DNA from: Strigops habroptila
Taxonomy: Eukaryota > Chordata > Aves > Psittaciformes > Psittacidae
DNA: 64,000 nt
Direction: 5' to 3'
Assembly (NCBI RefSeq): GCF_004027225.2
Contig: NC_044282.2
Location: 59,575,225-59,639,224, forward strand
This document shows positions 39,319-51,775 of this stretch, piece by piece. A program made the translations under genes and the position numbers. Positions within the stretch are counted from its first letter, which is position 1; every line of letters starts with the position of its first letter. The notes below the pieces were generated by a model that was given only the letters and a program-made list of their open reading frames with translations, was not told the origin of the DNA and searched no databases.

Positions 39319-39397
39319 ACTCCAGCAGCAAACGTGCCCAAACACCATCAGTTCAACAGAGCTCAGCTTGAGCATCAGCTACAGTAAGAAACGGAAG

Positions 39398-41252
39398 ATG
39401 TCTCCGATCCTTTGTGCTTCCCTGGTAAGAACTGCTTTCAGTTTTTCTCCCCCCCCCGTTAGATAGAGACATATTTAAATTGTAATAGATGACTGTCAGG
39501 AATGGGGATCTGCACCTATCTTTAAAATGTTTGCTTAAACCATTAATAATTGAAAATAATTAAAAAGGAGGACTGCTGAACAGCACCAGCACAGGGCAGC
39601 AGTGAGTCTGTACAGGTATATTAGTGAATGAGGCTGCTGCAACATACTCTGACTCAAGAAATACATTGAAAACTCAACCTTAGAGTGTCTCTTTGTTGTT
39701 ATATCCTTTCTGCTATCTCCTGTATTATATTATTTTCTATAATTTAATTTTTTTTATGCCCAAATTGCAACTGAGTGTGTATACCATACCTGTCATAACC
39801 ATGAGAATTAGTTGATGAAACCAAGAGTGGATGTGATACATGGCACATTTTTCCATAATTACTCCAAGCTGTAGTATAGATTTTAGCTAGGCTGACCATG
39901 GATGAATTTCTGAGCTGCACAAGGAGTTGTTAGGATGTGCTGTGCTACAGCAGCTGTACTGCGTTGTGTCCTAAAAGCATCCATTCATTGTCTTCAGTTC
40001 AGATCACTGTTCTTACTGCTGCTGGCCATGCTGTCAGCCAGCAGTTCTGCCTACGGGAAGGTGATACAGCCTGGACTCAAGCCGGAGAGCCTCTTCAAGC
40101 AGGCATATGCTGGATGTCTGACCCCAAAAGACTCAAAATTCCCTCAGACTGTGAGAGTCAACATAAGCATCAGCAACACAAACCAGGACAGCAAAGTGAT
40201 TCCTGATGTCAGCAGCCGCTCCCTGGCTCCATGGGATTACAGGTATGATCTCTGTCGCTGTGGTCTAGAAATACAGTGGCTGCCCTGACTGCCGCAATAT
40301 TGCCAGGGCATGCCCACATCTTTATTTTCAGTGCTTCACTGTTGAGAGATTTTGGAAATAGGAGGGCATCCACAGTCCAAATAATCCTCTTTGAAAGATA
40401 ACCAATTCAGAAAGGAGCATAGAGCAAAACCATGGTTTAGACCAACATACAGAAGGCAAAGCAAATTAGTTTTGTAACTTGATTAATTTATTTGTATATT
40501 GGGGAAAAATTTATCATTAAAAGCATTCTTTACCTAAGACATCATGAAAAATACCTCAGAGGGCTAACATTGTCCTCTGAGGGCACCAAATTCAAACCAC
40601 AAAATTCAAACCACCAATTTCAATGGTGGTTTAATAACATCAGCATCAGTCCCTAAGAATATTTCATGCTTCTGGGGGGAGCTGAAGGTCTTCAGGTCCA
40701 TTAGTCAATCTGACATGTTGGGAAGCTCCAATCAGTCTTTCAAAGTCAGTGCCTATTTGAAGCAAGTTCTTTGCAAAGGCAGTTGCATGTAGTCCTGGCA
40801 TGCTTGTCTTACACTTCAAACCCTGCAGTATCTACTTACTTACACTTTCTTTCTTAAGAACCTACAGCAGTGCAGGGTCTACTGCTCCTTCATAGGCAAT
40901 CCCCCAAGAAGTACACGTTCCTGAGCTGGGAGCCCATAGTGATCCAGACTGTTGTGCCTCCAGAGATGCAGCAGCAGTTCCATTTCAAATGCTTCCTTTC
41001 ATATCAACTTGCAGTATAGATGAGGACCACAACCGTTTTCCCCATGTGATTGCTCATGCCACGTGCCGACACTCCAGGTGTGTGAATTTGGAAGGGCAGC
41101 TGGACCACAGCCTCAACTCCGTCCCCATCCAACAGGAGATCCTAGTCCTCAGGAGGGAGCAGAAGGGCTGCCACCAAACATACCGACTGGAGAAGAAAAC
41201 AATCACTGTGGGATGCACATGTGTCACCCCCTTGATCCAACACCAGGCCTAA
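39398..41252 (+). CDS. IL17A: Interleukin-17A precursor, three exons
   Basis: Secreted homodimeric or heterodimeric cytokine of Th17 and innate-like lymphocytes. It signals through IL17RA/IL17RC to induce neutrophil-attracting and antimicrobial genes. Coding exons are 39398-39424 (27 nt), 39998-40242 (245 nt) and 41015-41252 (238 nt, stop TAA), joined by GT/AG introns of 573 and 772 bases, giving 169 residues. The start MSPILCASL is followed by a Leu-rich signal peptide (FLLLLAMLSA) ending near residue 29. The mature part has the IL-17 core: 'FPQTVRVNISI', 'LAPWDY', 'DEDHNRFP', 'CRHSRC', '[16 protein letters not shown]' and 'VGCTCVTP', with the four cysteines of the knot-like fold and the extra interchain cysteine ('AGCLTP'). 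The sequon NIS is present, but the one usually found before SPW is SSRS here. Assignment to IL17A rather than F rests on position and orientation next to the microRNAs, as in human. Confidence 0.93.
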
Positions 41253-41539
41253 AGGAAGCCAGTAGTGTAAGAGCAGGGAGCTGTGGAGGCCAACTTCCTT
41301 GCCTAACAGCGCTGACATGAAGTGGCCTGATTCAGCCTCTGCAAAACTGAATCAAGATATAATGATTAGCTAGAATCTATTAGAATATATTAAAATTTAG
41401 AGGAGTCTCAGTAAAAAAAATAAAGAAGTCTTTCCCCCAAAAATCTTGAACTCTGTGAATTCAGAATCCAGACACCTTCATGTGTCAGACTGAAAAAGTA
41501 GTGGGTACTCTCTACACATCTTTAGTTTACACTTTTAAA

Positions 41540-41606
41540 TGTCTATTTATGTAATTCTATTTATGCTGGTGGAAAAGTTAGCAATAGTGTATCTGTTTAT
41601 TTATCT
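41540..41606 (+). promoter_or_regulatory. AU-rich element in IL17A 3' UTR
   Basis: Three ATTTA cores (CTATTTATG near 41543, CTATTTATGC near 41557 and GTTTATTTATC near 41595) lie 290-350 bases after the stop and just before the polyadenylation signal. AU-rich elements destabilise cytokine mRNAs, including mammalian IL17A; function here is inferred. Confidence 0.7.
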
Positions 41607-41612
41607 TTGTGC

Positions 41613-41618
41613 AATAAA
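41613..41618 (+). terminator. Polyadenylation signal of IL17A
   Basis: AATAAA about 360 bases after the stop codon, right after the AU-rich element. Cleavage is expected near 41630-41640, where a TG/T-rich stretch follows. A second AATAAA at 41419-41424 could serve a shorter form lacking the AU-rich element. Confidence 0.75.
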
Positions 41619-41640
41619 AGAAAAGTAAAATACTCTGTGG

Positions 41641-44600
41641 TATTATCCTTTCTTTCTAAAGAAGCCTTTTTGATGAGGCAAGTAATCTCCCAATTCAAGT
41701 ATGACCATATAAGAGATTTGCATGATGCTAAAACCTAAAATTCTCTCATAACCTCTAGCTCTGCCGCAGTAGAATGCAAACCCCATAGGAAAGTTAGGGC
41801 TTGTATCATTAGCACCCTTTTACTGAGAAAGAAACTAAGCTATCTGGAGGAAAATTATTCACCAAGCGACACCCAGTAGTTTCACATTTAAAAGAGACTA
41901 GCAAACAAATCAGTGGGTAACTACCCAGTTTTCCACCTAATTATCTGATTGGAAAGGAATTTGTAAAGATAGGTTCAGCACAACACTTCGAATGCTTCTC
42001 TGGGGGGAAAGAAACTCCCTCTACTAAAACGGCATTTTCCACTGCTGAGTTTTGAATTTGCTCAATGCTACATATTGAATTTCAGTCCAACCCGCTTCAA
42101 CATGTTTTCTGTGGAGCTGGGTCACTACCTGGGTACATGAGGAAAAGCACATGAGTATGTTGGATCGATAACTGAAGCAATTAACCACGTATTGCTAACT
42201 GCAGTCATCATTTTCTCCATGCTCTTGTACTTCCAAGACATTCATTGCCAGCAGTTAGTGCTTCAAATGTAAAGCAAACTGACACAGCACTTCTGCCATA
42301 GCTGCAATGGGATTTGCGGAGGTGGATGTTTAGCACTGCAGGTGTGTTTATTTAAAGCACTCTTGGGTGAAAATGTTCCACGTTTCAAAAGGCAAGCTGG
42401 TTTGTGAAGATGTGGATGTTTTGTTTGCTGCCATTTTAGAGAGGTGTGACCCTGTCCAGGCACTGGTAAAATGTCATTGGCAAATGCAACAGCAAATAAT
42501 GCATTTCTAGAGATGCAGAGCTCAGAGGTGCAAGTCCCTAATGAGGGGCAAGGTCCTCTCAGGTGAATGCATCTTCTCCAGATCCAGCTGTGCTAAATAA
42601 AGACATGATCATCCCACCTTTTCCTGCTGGGGTTATTCCCTCCAGCTGCGCCATAAGCCTAAATGCTCCGTAATTTACTCCAGGCAAAATCATTTGGGTC
42701 AGCCTGTAACCTAAACTTACAGCACAGGCCCAATTTTCATAGCATGCCTGGCCTAGCAGATATACAATGGTCAGAGGAAACACTCATTAACTCTGAGTGA
42801 TCACAATATCTGCAATCACAACAATAGACTCCTGTCCACACCTGTAGTTACCTTCAAACACTGATGTAACTTTGCCCATACGTGGGAATCTAGCAGTATA
42901 TGTGATCCTAACTTAGCTTGTTTCCTATCTTATCTCTAGCTATTCTACCTTAGGGTCTCTTTCAGGTCCTGAGGTTCACCCCAGCTGACTGTCCCAGGAA
43001 TATTAAGCATGGGAACAGACTGCCAAAAAAAACCCCAAAACATCAAGGAACCTCATCCTTTGAGGTTTTCAGTGAGTTATATAAATATCAGTGCAGGCAG
43101 ATTGAGATAGAGCTGAGTGCCTTGCCCATTAGACAATCTCTCAACATGCTACCACTTGCTATAGGTGAAGCTTTGGCAAATTGTCTGCAGCAGCCCAAGT
43201 AACTTCTAACAGTTGAAATTACAGTAAGTCCCATGCTTTATTACCTGGTAGTGATGTGCTGTTAGCTGGAGCTGGCACATGAGTAATGGAGACTAGTTAG
43301 AAATGATGAGAGCTACTATATAGAAAAAGTCAGAACCAGGTCAGCAAGAGATGACACAGCTGGAGCACTAAAATGCTGCCAACATTCTGCTGACGGGCTG
43401 CAAAGATATTCTGGTCCCACTTCCAGCAGCATCATTCTCCCTTGGACCATTACCAACCCATTGCCTTAGGAAACAACCCATTTTTCATTTACTTGGCCTT
43501 ATGCTAACTTCATGCTCACCTCCACAAGCTGCTTGGGTGTTGTACATGCTCCTGCAGAAGCATTTAATGATATAATCACCTGGATTCTTTTGGCCTGAAG
43601 ACTATTTTATTTCTTGCTGCAAGTTCTCTTATAAGTCCTGGCATCATGAGCTAAGAGGTCTTCCTTCCTTCACTTTGCTGTGTTCAGCTGGAAAAATGCA
43701 GAATAATTCCAAATCAATGTAATGTTGCCATTAGGTCACCTAATCAGTGCCTTTGTTTCTCTGGGTGAACGTGGATGACTAACAGTTAATAATGATTGTG
43801 ATAGGAGACCGAAGAGAGCAGGACTCCTCTTTCACCCTTTCTCAGATCTTATCAGTTTGAGATTCAACAGGCAAAGCTTGCTCTTCCTCGTTTTGGAGAG
43901 TTTAAGTGCAAATTCCTGCTTATTTTACGTCCTTTCATAATATCATTACGGGAGCAGGGGGGAATTGCTGCAAAACCCTCTTCAACACAAAGTTTTCCAA
44001 TCCAGCACTGCTCCCTGTCTCAGTTTCACATCAGTTTGCAAAAGCTGAGCAGCGGTGGCTTAGCAGTCAGCTTGCTTGGCAGCCTATGAGTAAAACCCAG
44101 CAGAAAGGGAAGTCTGAGATTGCATTTGTGTAGCAAACTGTCAGATAATCATGTTCATCATTGACAGTTTATCAAAGCAAGTTGGACAGACACCAGACAC
44201 TTGTAAAACAGATTCAGGTGTCTGGCAAGCCTTAAGACATGAAGGAGGCCAGTTAGTGCAGATTTCAGAAGTCTGAAATAAAAGCAAACCCCCCAAAATA
44301 TAGGGGCAAGTTAGAGAGAAGATAAACCATCTCTATTCATTTACTGGAACAGGGAACCTTGATCATGATACAAACATATTATGCTTACTAAGAATGCAAG
44401 TAAACAGAAACATGGCAGTTTGTACTGCTAAAACCACTAAAACTCATCCATAGATAACCATGCCCAGAAAACAATATTTTTTCAGTCTGCAACCTCCAAA
44501 GAACAGCAAATATAATTTTAATTTTAATCTTTTGTTACAGTTTCAGAAAAAGGTGGAAAAACTGAGTTAGTTTTCTGAGGAAATAATAAATAAATAGAAG

Positions 44601-47600
44601 GAAAATTTACAGAGAAAGTTACAGACAAATCTACAGATTTGTCTGAAGAGCTGAGGACTTGAAGCTGCTACCACAATCCAGCTCTGGAAGTATGGAGAAT
44701 GATTAGCATACATGGAAAATGCTTTTGTGAGTAGCAAAGACAGAAAGCGTGGATTGTTTCTGGTGCTGAGCCTGGCTGGCATCTTCTCAGCTCCTAAAAG
44801 CCAGCACCAGCACACAGTCCCATCTCCATCAACAGCTTGAGTCTGACAAGCAGTGTCAGGCGACCACAGACATAGCAAGCAGTGTCACTGCCTTGTAACA
44901 GTGTTGTAGAAGACGCAGGCTTGGCCCACTCACCTAGATTCTTATTAAGAACAGCATTAAAAATCGTAAAAGAGAGCAAGGAAGAAGAAGAAGGGGAAGG
45001 AGACAAAAGAAGGAGACCAAGGCAAGTCTCACATCTCACTGAGATGGTGACATGGGAACAGGTTTCTGGTCTGGTCTGTCAGGCCAGCCTAGTCCCAGAA
45101 CAGCCAGAGCTCACAGCTGACATGGAAACTCACCCCATCATCCATACCCATCACGTTGGCACCAAACCATTGATCCTCACAGGACTGACCTGCGAATCAT
45201 TCATCCCCTTAAAATTGTGTCTGTTAGGGCTAACTCTCAATCAGCCATGTTGACTTCTGGATTTTCAAGCTGTTGCCCATCTGTCTTACCAAACACAAAT
45301 AGCTCTTGGATTGGTTCAACGTTCTAGGTTGAAACCTTTGCATTCTTTACATACTTAATTTCTGTGCACTTTCAAAAGCAACTATTTTGTAGAACAGGCT
45401 GACCTGGTCTGTAGTCACTTTGAACACTTCCAGGAGCATCTGCCTATTGCCAAGGGTCCAAAGAAGCCTGACTCACATCTTCAGGCCAATAAATACATCT
45501 ACAGGTCACAGCACAGGTCTGGGCGTAGGCATTTGCCTGTGTTGACATCACTGCTGTGCCTCCCAGCCCATGCTGATGCAGGGGTCCCTGTAGTGTGATC
45601 CCTGCAATGTCCCATGGGAGCTGCTACACAATGGGATCCCTGCTTCAGGCAAAGCCAAGGGGAGGAGCGAGCAAGGGGACAGGGAAAGGAGATCAGTGAG
45701 AGGCAAACAGAAGAGTAGAGGGATTGGAAAGACCACAAGGCTCATATACCAACCTGTGACCGTTGTTTGCTCAGCCCAGCAGGTTATAAGAAGACACTGT
45801 GGAACTGCTACTACACCTACAGCTATATCTTCTCCTCCTGGTAAAACAACTGAGTCCCTGAAGGCTACTCTAAGATATATTTCAGAGCCAGAGATGCTCA
45901 GCTGGGCATCCAGGTGCTGTATCTGTTGCTGCAAGGGGAACAAAAACAAGCAAAGCTTTTAGTAAAGGCTGTTCCTCAGCTGTGAACTGTAGTTGCTCTT
46001 GGTGGCGATATGACTGTGCTGTTTACAAGAAAAAGACTCATTTGCCGTGTTCTTAGATTGCTGGGAAAGAAAGCCAACCACCTACATCATTGCAAAAGCC
46101 AGCACCTAAAAAATAACCAGGCTCATATTTACAACCAACTGCATTCTAAGAATGGTGCCATTAGAAGGAAATAACCCTAGCTGCTTGTTTTATTTAGAAA
46201 CAATCCCCATGCCTCACTGAGAGGTGTGTGGTTTGCAGTTGGTAGTGCCGGCTGCAGAACCTCATGACCCATGGGTGAGACTTCCTTAATTAGCTACCTT
46301 TGCATTTTCTTGATTAGCTGCTTCATAATTCATCCGGTTAGAACAACTCTTAGGGTAAGCTGATGGGTGGTTAAGATCATCAGTACAAAAGCATGCACCC
46401 ATTTAGCTGCCACAAACCCAATGCTAATAATGACTGAAGAGAGGAATGTAGGCAGGTTTTCTGCCCGCAAAACAGTGAGGACAACCCCACAAGCTAGGTT
46501 TATCAAGATAGAGAGAAATAGGTCAGGAGTAAGAACTAGTGTGCGCAGGGTGCGATTTCCTGGTCAGTGGTTACTGTAAAGGAGAGCTGGTGTTACGCGA
46601 GAGTGAGCTGAAGACGCCTCCATGGGTTTGCACTCCACCACATGAAGGGCTTGGTGGTCATAATGAAACAGCCACTGCAACAAATGAATACAAATGCATG
46701 TAACTGAATGAGATGGTTTCCCTGGCTAGTTACCCACGGCTTGTTGAACTGGCACCCGGTGACCCACAGGACAGGGAATATACCAGGCTTGACAAAAAAG
46801 CACCAACTCCTCATCCAACCTATTCAGATGGAGGAAATCCAAGGTCTACCTGCACCAGGTGGATCTAATTTAAAGTGGCTTCTATGCGGCTAAAACGAAA
46901 TGCAAGAATGGTTGCACACATGTTTACCCTTCTTTAAACGTAAGTGAACAAGGAAATGAAGGCTTAAAATCTCCACCAGCAGAAACCAAAGTCAGAGATC
47001 TGAGAATATGGCTCATTTCTAGGTGAAAGATGAGTAATGTCAAAAAAAACAACACTGCAGCAATCTGATAAAATAATAAAGAGTGGGTCTTGTTAGGCTG
47101 TGCTCCTTGTGTAGCTAAGGGAGAGAAAGGGCAATTCCTCCTTTCCGAAGTTAGGACACCTCAGCTCAGCAGGCAACCCTGGAGGTACAATTCCTTATTC
47201 CCTTTATAAGGAGGGATCCTTATCCACCACTTCCTGAAAAACACCTAATATTTGGCTGGTTAAAAAGCAGTGAGGTGAAGCCATCCTTGCACATTTCCCT
47301 GCATTCCTCCTCAGCCAACCATCCAGCTGGTGGAGGAGAACATTGCTTATAAGGATATCTTGTCTGGAAGAGGATAGGACAGGCCTTTCCCAGTTCATAT
47401 GAACCGCCACCCCAAATTTCGGCTGCAGCCCTGCAATTCAATGTAAGTCACCATGCCGAGGGACCAGCCCCAAGGTCTATAGAACCTGTCTCTATTACCA
47501 ACTCCCCGAGCGCTGCTGGTACAACCTCATTTCACTTTCAGCCCTTTTTTGCATCTTTTCATCTGTTTAGGTTGCAAGTTCTCTTGCACTCCCTCTTACT

Positions 47601-47720
47601 CATATCACTGCACCAGAAAAATCCTGCTCTTTCCTGAAATGTCTCAGTGCTACTGCCACACAAATCCATTCTCTGTATCTGCTTGCACTTTGAGCTACCA
47701 TAAAACAACATTCTTTCTTT
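41641..47720. other. Intergenic between the two IL17 3' ends
   Basis: Six kilobases separate the two convergent cytokine genes. No further IL17-like exon was found on either strand, so there is no third copy or exon relic visible by eye. A very diverged CR1-like scrap may lie near 43000-43090 ('gggaacagactgcc', 'cctcatcctttgagg'), but it is too weak to list. The open frames overlap in many frames and look like chance. Confidence 0.5.
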
Positions 47721-47736
47721 TAACTAAAACACAATT

Positions 47737-47742
47737 TTTATT
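47737..47742 (-). terminator. Polyadenylation signal of IL17F
   Basis: AATAAA on the minus strand, about 650 bases after the IL17F stop codon and just beyond the AU-rich block. The 3' UTR would thus end near 47720. Confidence 0.7.
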
Positions 47743-47760
47743 CAGTGGATAAGTTACTGA

Positions 47761-47872
47761 ATAAATACAGATAAACATTTATCTTTTTTTTTTTTTGATA
47801 CTTTGAGGACATACAAAGCCATAAATACAGTCATAAATAGAAAATATAAATAGAAATATATAAACATTCATT
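47761..47872 (-). promoter_or_regulatory. AU-rich element in IL17F 3' UTR
   Basis: On the minus strand at least four ATTTA cores occur (CTATTTATA, CTATTTATG, GTATTTATGG and others), directly upstream of the polyadenylation signal. Placement and density match a cytokine mRNA-decay element and mirror the paralogue. Confidence 0.7.
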
Positions 47873-48390
47873 AGTTCTTTGCTGGTTTAACACTCAATGC
47901 AAGTGGACTCAATTATCTCCCAAAGTGTTCTGAAATAAGCCAGCCACTGCTTCCCATGGAGCAGCAGTGACACAAACCCAGAATGCAACGAAGATCTGGA
48001 AATCAGGCCAGATCTACACGAGTAATAAGGTAGTGCGCAGAGATAGCCAGAGAAGGAAAAGGAGCTAGGAGATGAGGAAGGGAGAGAGAAGGTACAGGAG
48101 AAGGAATTTTGTAGCAGTGCTGTTTGGCAGGTATACGTTAGGGCAATTTACTGCCAAGGACAACATTTCCACCATCCCTCTCTCTCCACCACCAGCTAAC
48201 AGCGATTCCTATTCTAAAATCCATAAATGAACAACAGCAAGAACTTTTAGAAGGCAATTTGCTCAGATTTGGAAAGGAAATGTCATGTCGAATGCCTGGG
48301 ATGCAAGGTGGGCAACTGTGGGATTTCTCCAAAGGGATGCTCATAGGAGAGATTTCTTCTTCCCAATGTTACCTCCCCTACTAATTCTTC

Positions 48391-50280
48391 CTAGGACTGG
48401 TGGTGGATGACTGGAGCGACACACGTGCAGCCCACAGTGATGACTTTCTTCTCCAGTCGGTAGGTGTACTGGCAGCCCTGCTGCTCCCGGTGGAGGACTA
48501 GGATCTCCTGTTGGATGGGGACGGAGTTGAGGCTGTGGTCCTCCTGCCCCAGTGGGTTCACACAGCCGGAGAGGCGGCACTTGGCATCAGCGATCACCTG
48601 AGGGAAGCGGTTGGGGTCCTCATCAAGCCTGGGGATAGGGACACAAAGGTGTTTTATGCACTTGCACAACATGGTTTGGCAGGATCTTCTTGTTTACCTA
48701 CCTGTGTATCCTCACTATGAGACGCAGCCAAAGAATCCCCCCATCCTCAGATTGGATATTAGGAAAAATTTCTTCACTGGAAGGATTACTAAGCATTGGA
48801 AGAGGCTGCCCAGGGAAGTGGTGGAGTCACCATCCCTGGAGGTATTTAAAAGACATGTAGATGCGGTGCTTAGAGACATGTGCTAGCAGTGGACTTGGCA
48901 GTTCTGGGTTAACAGTTGGACTTGATGACCTTAAAAGTCATTTCCAACCCAAACAATTCTATGACTGACAAATATTGACAACATGATTAGAAACCACTCC
49001 AGTTTGCACTGCAAAACATTTCTCTTGGAGAAATCTCACCCAGCATCAAAATGTAAGTGGACATCAAGAAGCGTTTGCAACATTCACAGGACTCCAGGCG
49101 TATGTTGACAACCAGCCATTGTTCACCACAAAGAAACGTCTGTGAAGCACAGCTATTGCAATCTAGATAACAATTTACCTGTAATCCCAAGGAGAGAGAG
49201 ACCGGTTCCTGACATCATGGACCACCCTAAAGGCATGATCCGAATTGCTGATGCGAATGTCAACTTTCACCGTGGTAGGGAACTTGAGATTCTTTTGGTT
49301 CAGGCAATCTTCACTAAGCCTCACAGAGCCACTGTTCTTGCTGGGTTGAGGATGAGCTACCCTCCTATGGGGTGAGCTCCCTACGATGAGTGCTAGAACC
49401 AGCACCAAAAACAGCGGTCTGATCTGGGAGAGAAAGGGATTGTTAGCTCTGTCCAGCCAAGAAAGAGAGAGCACAAAGAGCAAAGTCTTGACTAGACTGA
49501 ACCACCAATAGACCATCTTATATTTGGGTGAGACAGGCCAGCATAAGCAAATAGCACAATGATGCTAATAATACTCATCACAAGAGATGCTAAACTCCGA
49601 TCCAAATTCTGGTTCATAGTTGGCTCTGCACCAAGAAGACCATCCCTCTAACAAGCTATGAATGGTCCACTCCCGCAGTCAAAGAGCAATGTCTTATGAT
49701 CTACAACGTGGGGTAAGGATTCAGCTGACCTAAGCGTAGAAACCTAGTAAGCCATATGCTTTCTCAGAAGAGGAAAGGTTGACCACCTAGCAGCCACATG
49801 CTGGAAATATCCCTTTTCTCAATGAAATCTGAGATTCTTGGGGCATTTCCAGGAGCTAGGGTTTTAAGAAAAGAAGACAGATGAATGCAAAGCTTTTAAA
49901 AAAATCACAGCAGTTGGCAGTGCTGCATATATTACCCAGGTTGAAATTTAAATAGACAGACATTCACTTTACCGTGAAATTTCAACAATTTTGATAGCAT
50001 GTTGTTTGAGAAAGGGACTGTCTTTCCCAATCCCACATCAGCAGTGCTGCCCTTACAGATAAACAATGGATAGTCCATTGCCTCCTTGTCACTCAAGCAT
50101 CAAACCCATTTGCAAAAGCTCAAGACAAACTTAACATCCCATTCAGCTTCAAGATCAAAAGTGTTGTTTGTAGATAGCATCCTGGGATCTTCATTCTGCC
50201 TTTTCTCTTGCAGCAAATGTATCTTAGCAGTTACACCAAATGCAAGTACTCACGACTGCAGCGAAGCTGGCAAAAGCCAT
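48391..50280 (-). CDS. IL17F: Interleukin-17F precursor, three exons
   Basis: Secreted cytokine, paralogue of IL17A; the two proteins form homo- and heterodimers and share the IL17RA/IL17RC receptor. Coding exons in transcription order are 50280-50254 (27 nt, MAFASFAAV), 49423-49179 (245 nt) and 48628-48391 (238 nt, stop TAG), with GT/AG introns of 830 and 550 bases, giving 169 residues. Exon 2 opens with a hydrophobic signal segment ([14 protein letters not shown]). The core follows: '[17 protein letters not shown]', '[11 protein letters not shown]', '[10 protein letters not shown]', 'CRLSGC', '[16 protein letters not shown]' and '[12 protein letters not shown]', with the same cysteine pattern as the neighbour. 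The NRS sequon before SPW is intact. Intron 2 carries a CR1 copy. The name rests on position next to MCM3 and opposite orientation to IL17A. Confidence 0.92.
48745..48966 (+). mobile_element. CR1 3' fragment in IL17F intron 2
   Basis: Plus-orientation CR1, antisense to IL17F. Phrases: 'attggatattaggaaaaat', 'ttcttcactggaagg', 'aggctgcccagggaagtgg', 'tggagtcaccatccctgg', 'ttggacttgatgacctta' and the tail 'caattctatgactga'. It makes up about 40% of the 550-base intron and starts about 115 bases from the exon 3 acceptor, close enough to have replaced ancestral intron sequence. Confidence 0.96.
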
Positions 50281-50390
50281 GGCACCGTCTCTGCAGCTTT
50301 AGATATATGCACGTGGTGGCAGAGCACAGGAGTTCTCCTTCTCCGAGACCTCTTCCACCCTCGTGTGTCTCAAAGCCAACTGTACTCTCC

Positions 50391-50398
50391 TTTTTATA
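50391..50398 (-). promoter_or_regulatory. TATA box of IL17F
   Basis: TATAAAAA on the minus strand, about 110 bases upstream of the IL17F start codon; transcription is expected near 50365. Further upstream (about 50415-50450) the minus strand reads TGGAAAGG, an NFAT-like core, and GGGTCAGG, a possible ROR half site; both are tentative. Confidence 0.75.
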
Positions 50399-51443
50399 GT
50401 GAACCATCCTTTCCATTGCAGCATATTGCTGGCTTACCTGACCCGAGCTTAGGAGCTGATATTTCATTTTCTACCCCACTTCCTTCCGTCTAGCTCCAGA
50501 AAGGAAGGGCAGATACTATGTCATCAGAATCCCAAATCAGCCAATACAGTATACACAGGCAGGAAAAGAGATAATGGAAAAAAAGGAGGGGGGAAGGATG
50601 TTCAGGCAAACTTTTTTTTTTTCCCTTCCCACCCCCTCTTTCAAATATTAATGTTCTTTCACCACAGTGTGGTGGATGCACTTCTATGTGCACCACACAA
50701 ACCAAACAGCAGAGATGAGCAAGCTGCAAACAAGGGTTTCAAAATGAGGACAGGACACGGAACTTCACGGTTTAACCTTCCTTTGCTTCAATTGCACAAT
50801 CCACACCCACCTCATCTCGGGCATTCGTGTGTCCTCCCGTGACTGGGCAGGGGGAGAATAGATGCCCAGAGGAATTTCTCCTGGGGGGACCTAAGGGCAC
50901 TAGGTTTCCTGCCCCTTCTCTGGACTCTTCTACTGGATGGACCTTGGAGTAGCATTTCTCCTGGATGGACTTCTTGAACAGACATTGTAGACCATCTCTT
51001 GTGGTCATACTGCGCTGCATTTTGCTTAGGTCTCCTCTGAATGCCAAGGGGATGGAGAAAATATAAAGTATTTTTAAACAGTTTTCTTCTCATTCTCACA
51101 GTGGTTGTAGAAGATGATGATGGCACAGCAATGCATTATGGTGTGGGCTAAGGTGAGGGGGCAGCTGAGAGCATAGGACCCCTGTGGTAGCATTGGAGCA
51201 AAATCACATAGAGTCAATATCCAGGCAAGCAACTGGGAGTGACTTTTGATGATCCCATGAAAATCGCACTGTCAATAGGCACATACACACGTATGCAAAA
51301 CATGTATAACATACAAATGTATGTAGGTGTTGGCCACATGGCTCAACATGGGCCATCACTTAAGCAAACACAAACAGGACCAATGGCCTTATCTTGTTCT
51401 CCTCCCTGGCAGATCAGGATGAAAGCCTGCTAGTGGAAAATAG

Positions 51444-51506
51444 GTACATATACATACATACATATATACATATACACATATGTACATATATATACACACA
51501 CATACA
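51444..51506. repeat. TA/CA-rich simple repeat
   Basis: Interrupted tetranucleotide and dinucleotide sequence of ATAC/CATA/TATA type. Confidence 0.9.
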
Positions 51507-51510
51507 AGAT

Positions 51511-51775
51511 GGATTTCTCCAGCTATTGGCCTTAGACCATGTCTCCAGTAGCTGCCCTTGGATCCTCCAGTCTCCCCACTGCTCCATGCACAGACACATA
51601 CACGAGTGGGTCTCCCCAGCTGCCCAGACTTATGACCTTACCAGCAGCCAACCCCCAGATCCCAGAGTCTCTCCAGTAGCTGGACTAGACCTCCCGGTAT
51701 CTCCAGTAATGAACTTGCAGATCCTCTGATCTCTCCAGCATCCTGCCCAGGCTTACGGCTGCTCCAATACCTGGA
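51511..51775. repeat. Diverged minisatellite-like phrase repeat (CTCCAGTAGCTGG)
   Basis: The phrase CTCCAG(T/C)AGCTG or a close variant recurs at about 51517, 51543, 51565, 51612, 51671, 51701, 51733 and 51762, mostly 23-60 bases apart. Several copies are preceded by GATC(C/T) or followed by GGAC/CTTGGACC-like bases. A related phrase (CCCAGCTGCTGG) appears once more near 51841. It looks like an old tandem repeat with a unit near 25-35 bases, possibly inside a larger element. Confidence 0.6.

Noticed and set aside
43000-43090. Possible ancient CR1 fragment between the IL17 genes
   Set aside because: Only two short phrases resemble CR1; too weak without a profile search.
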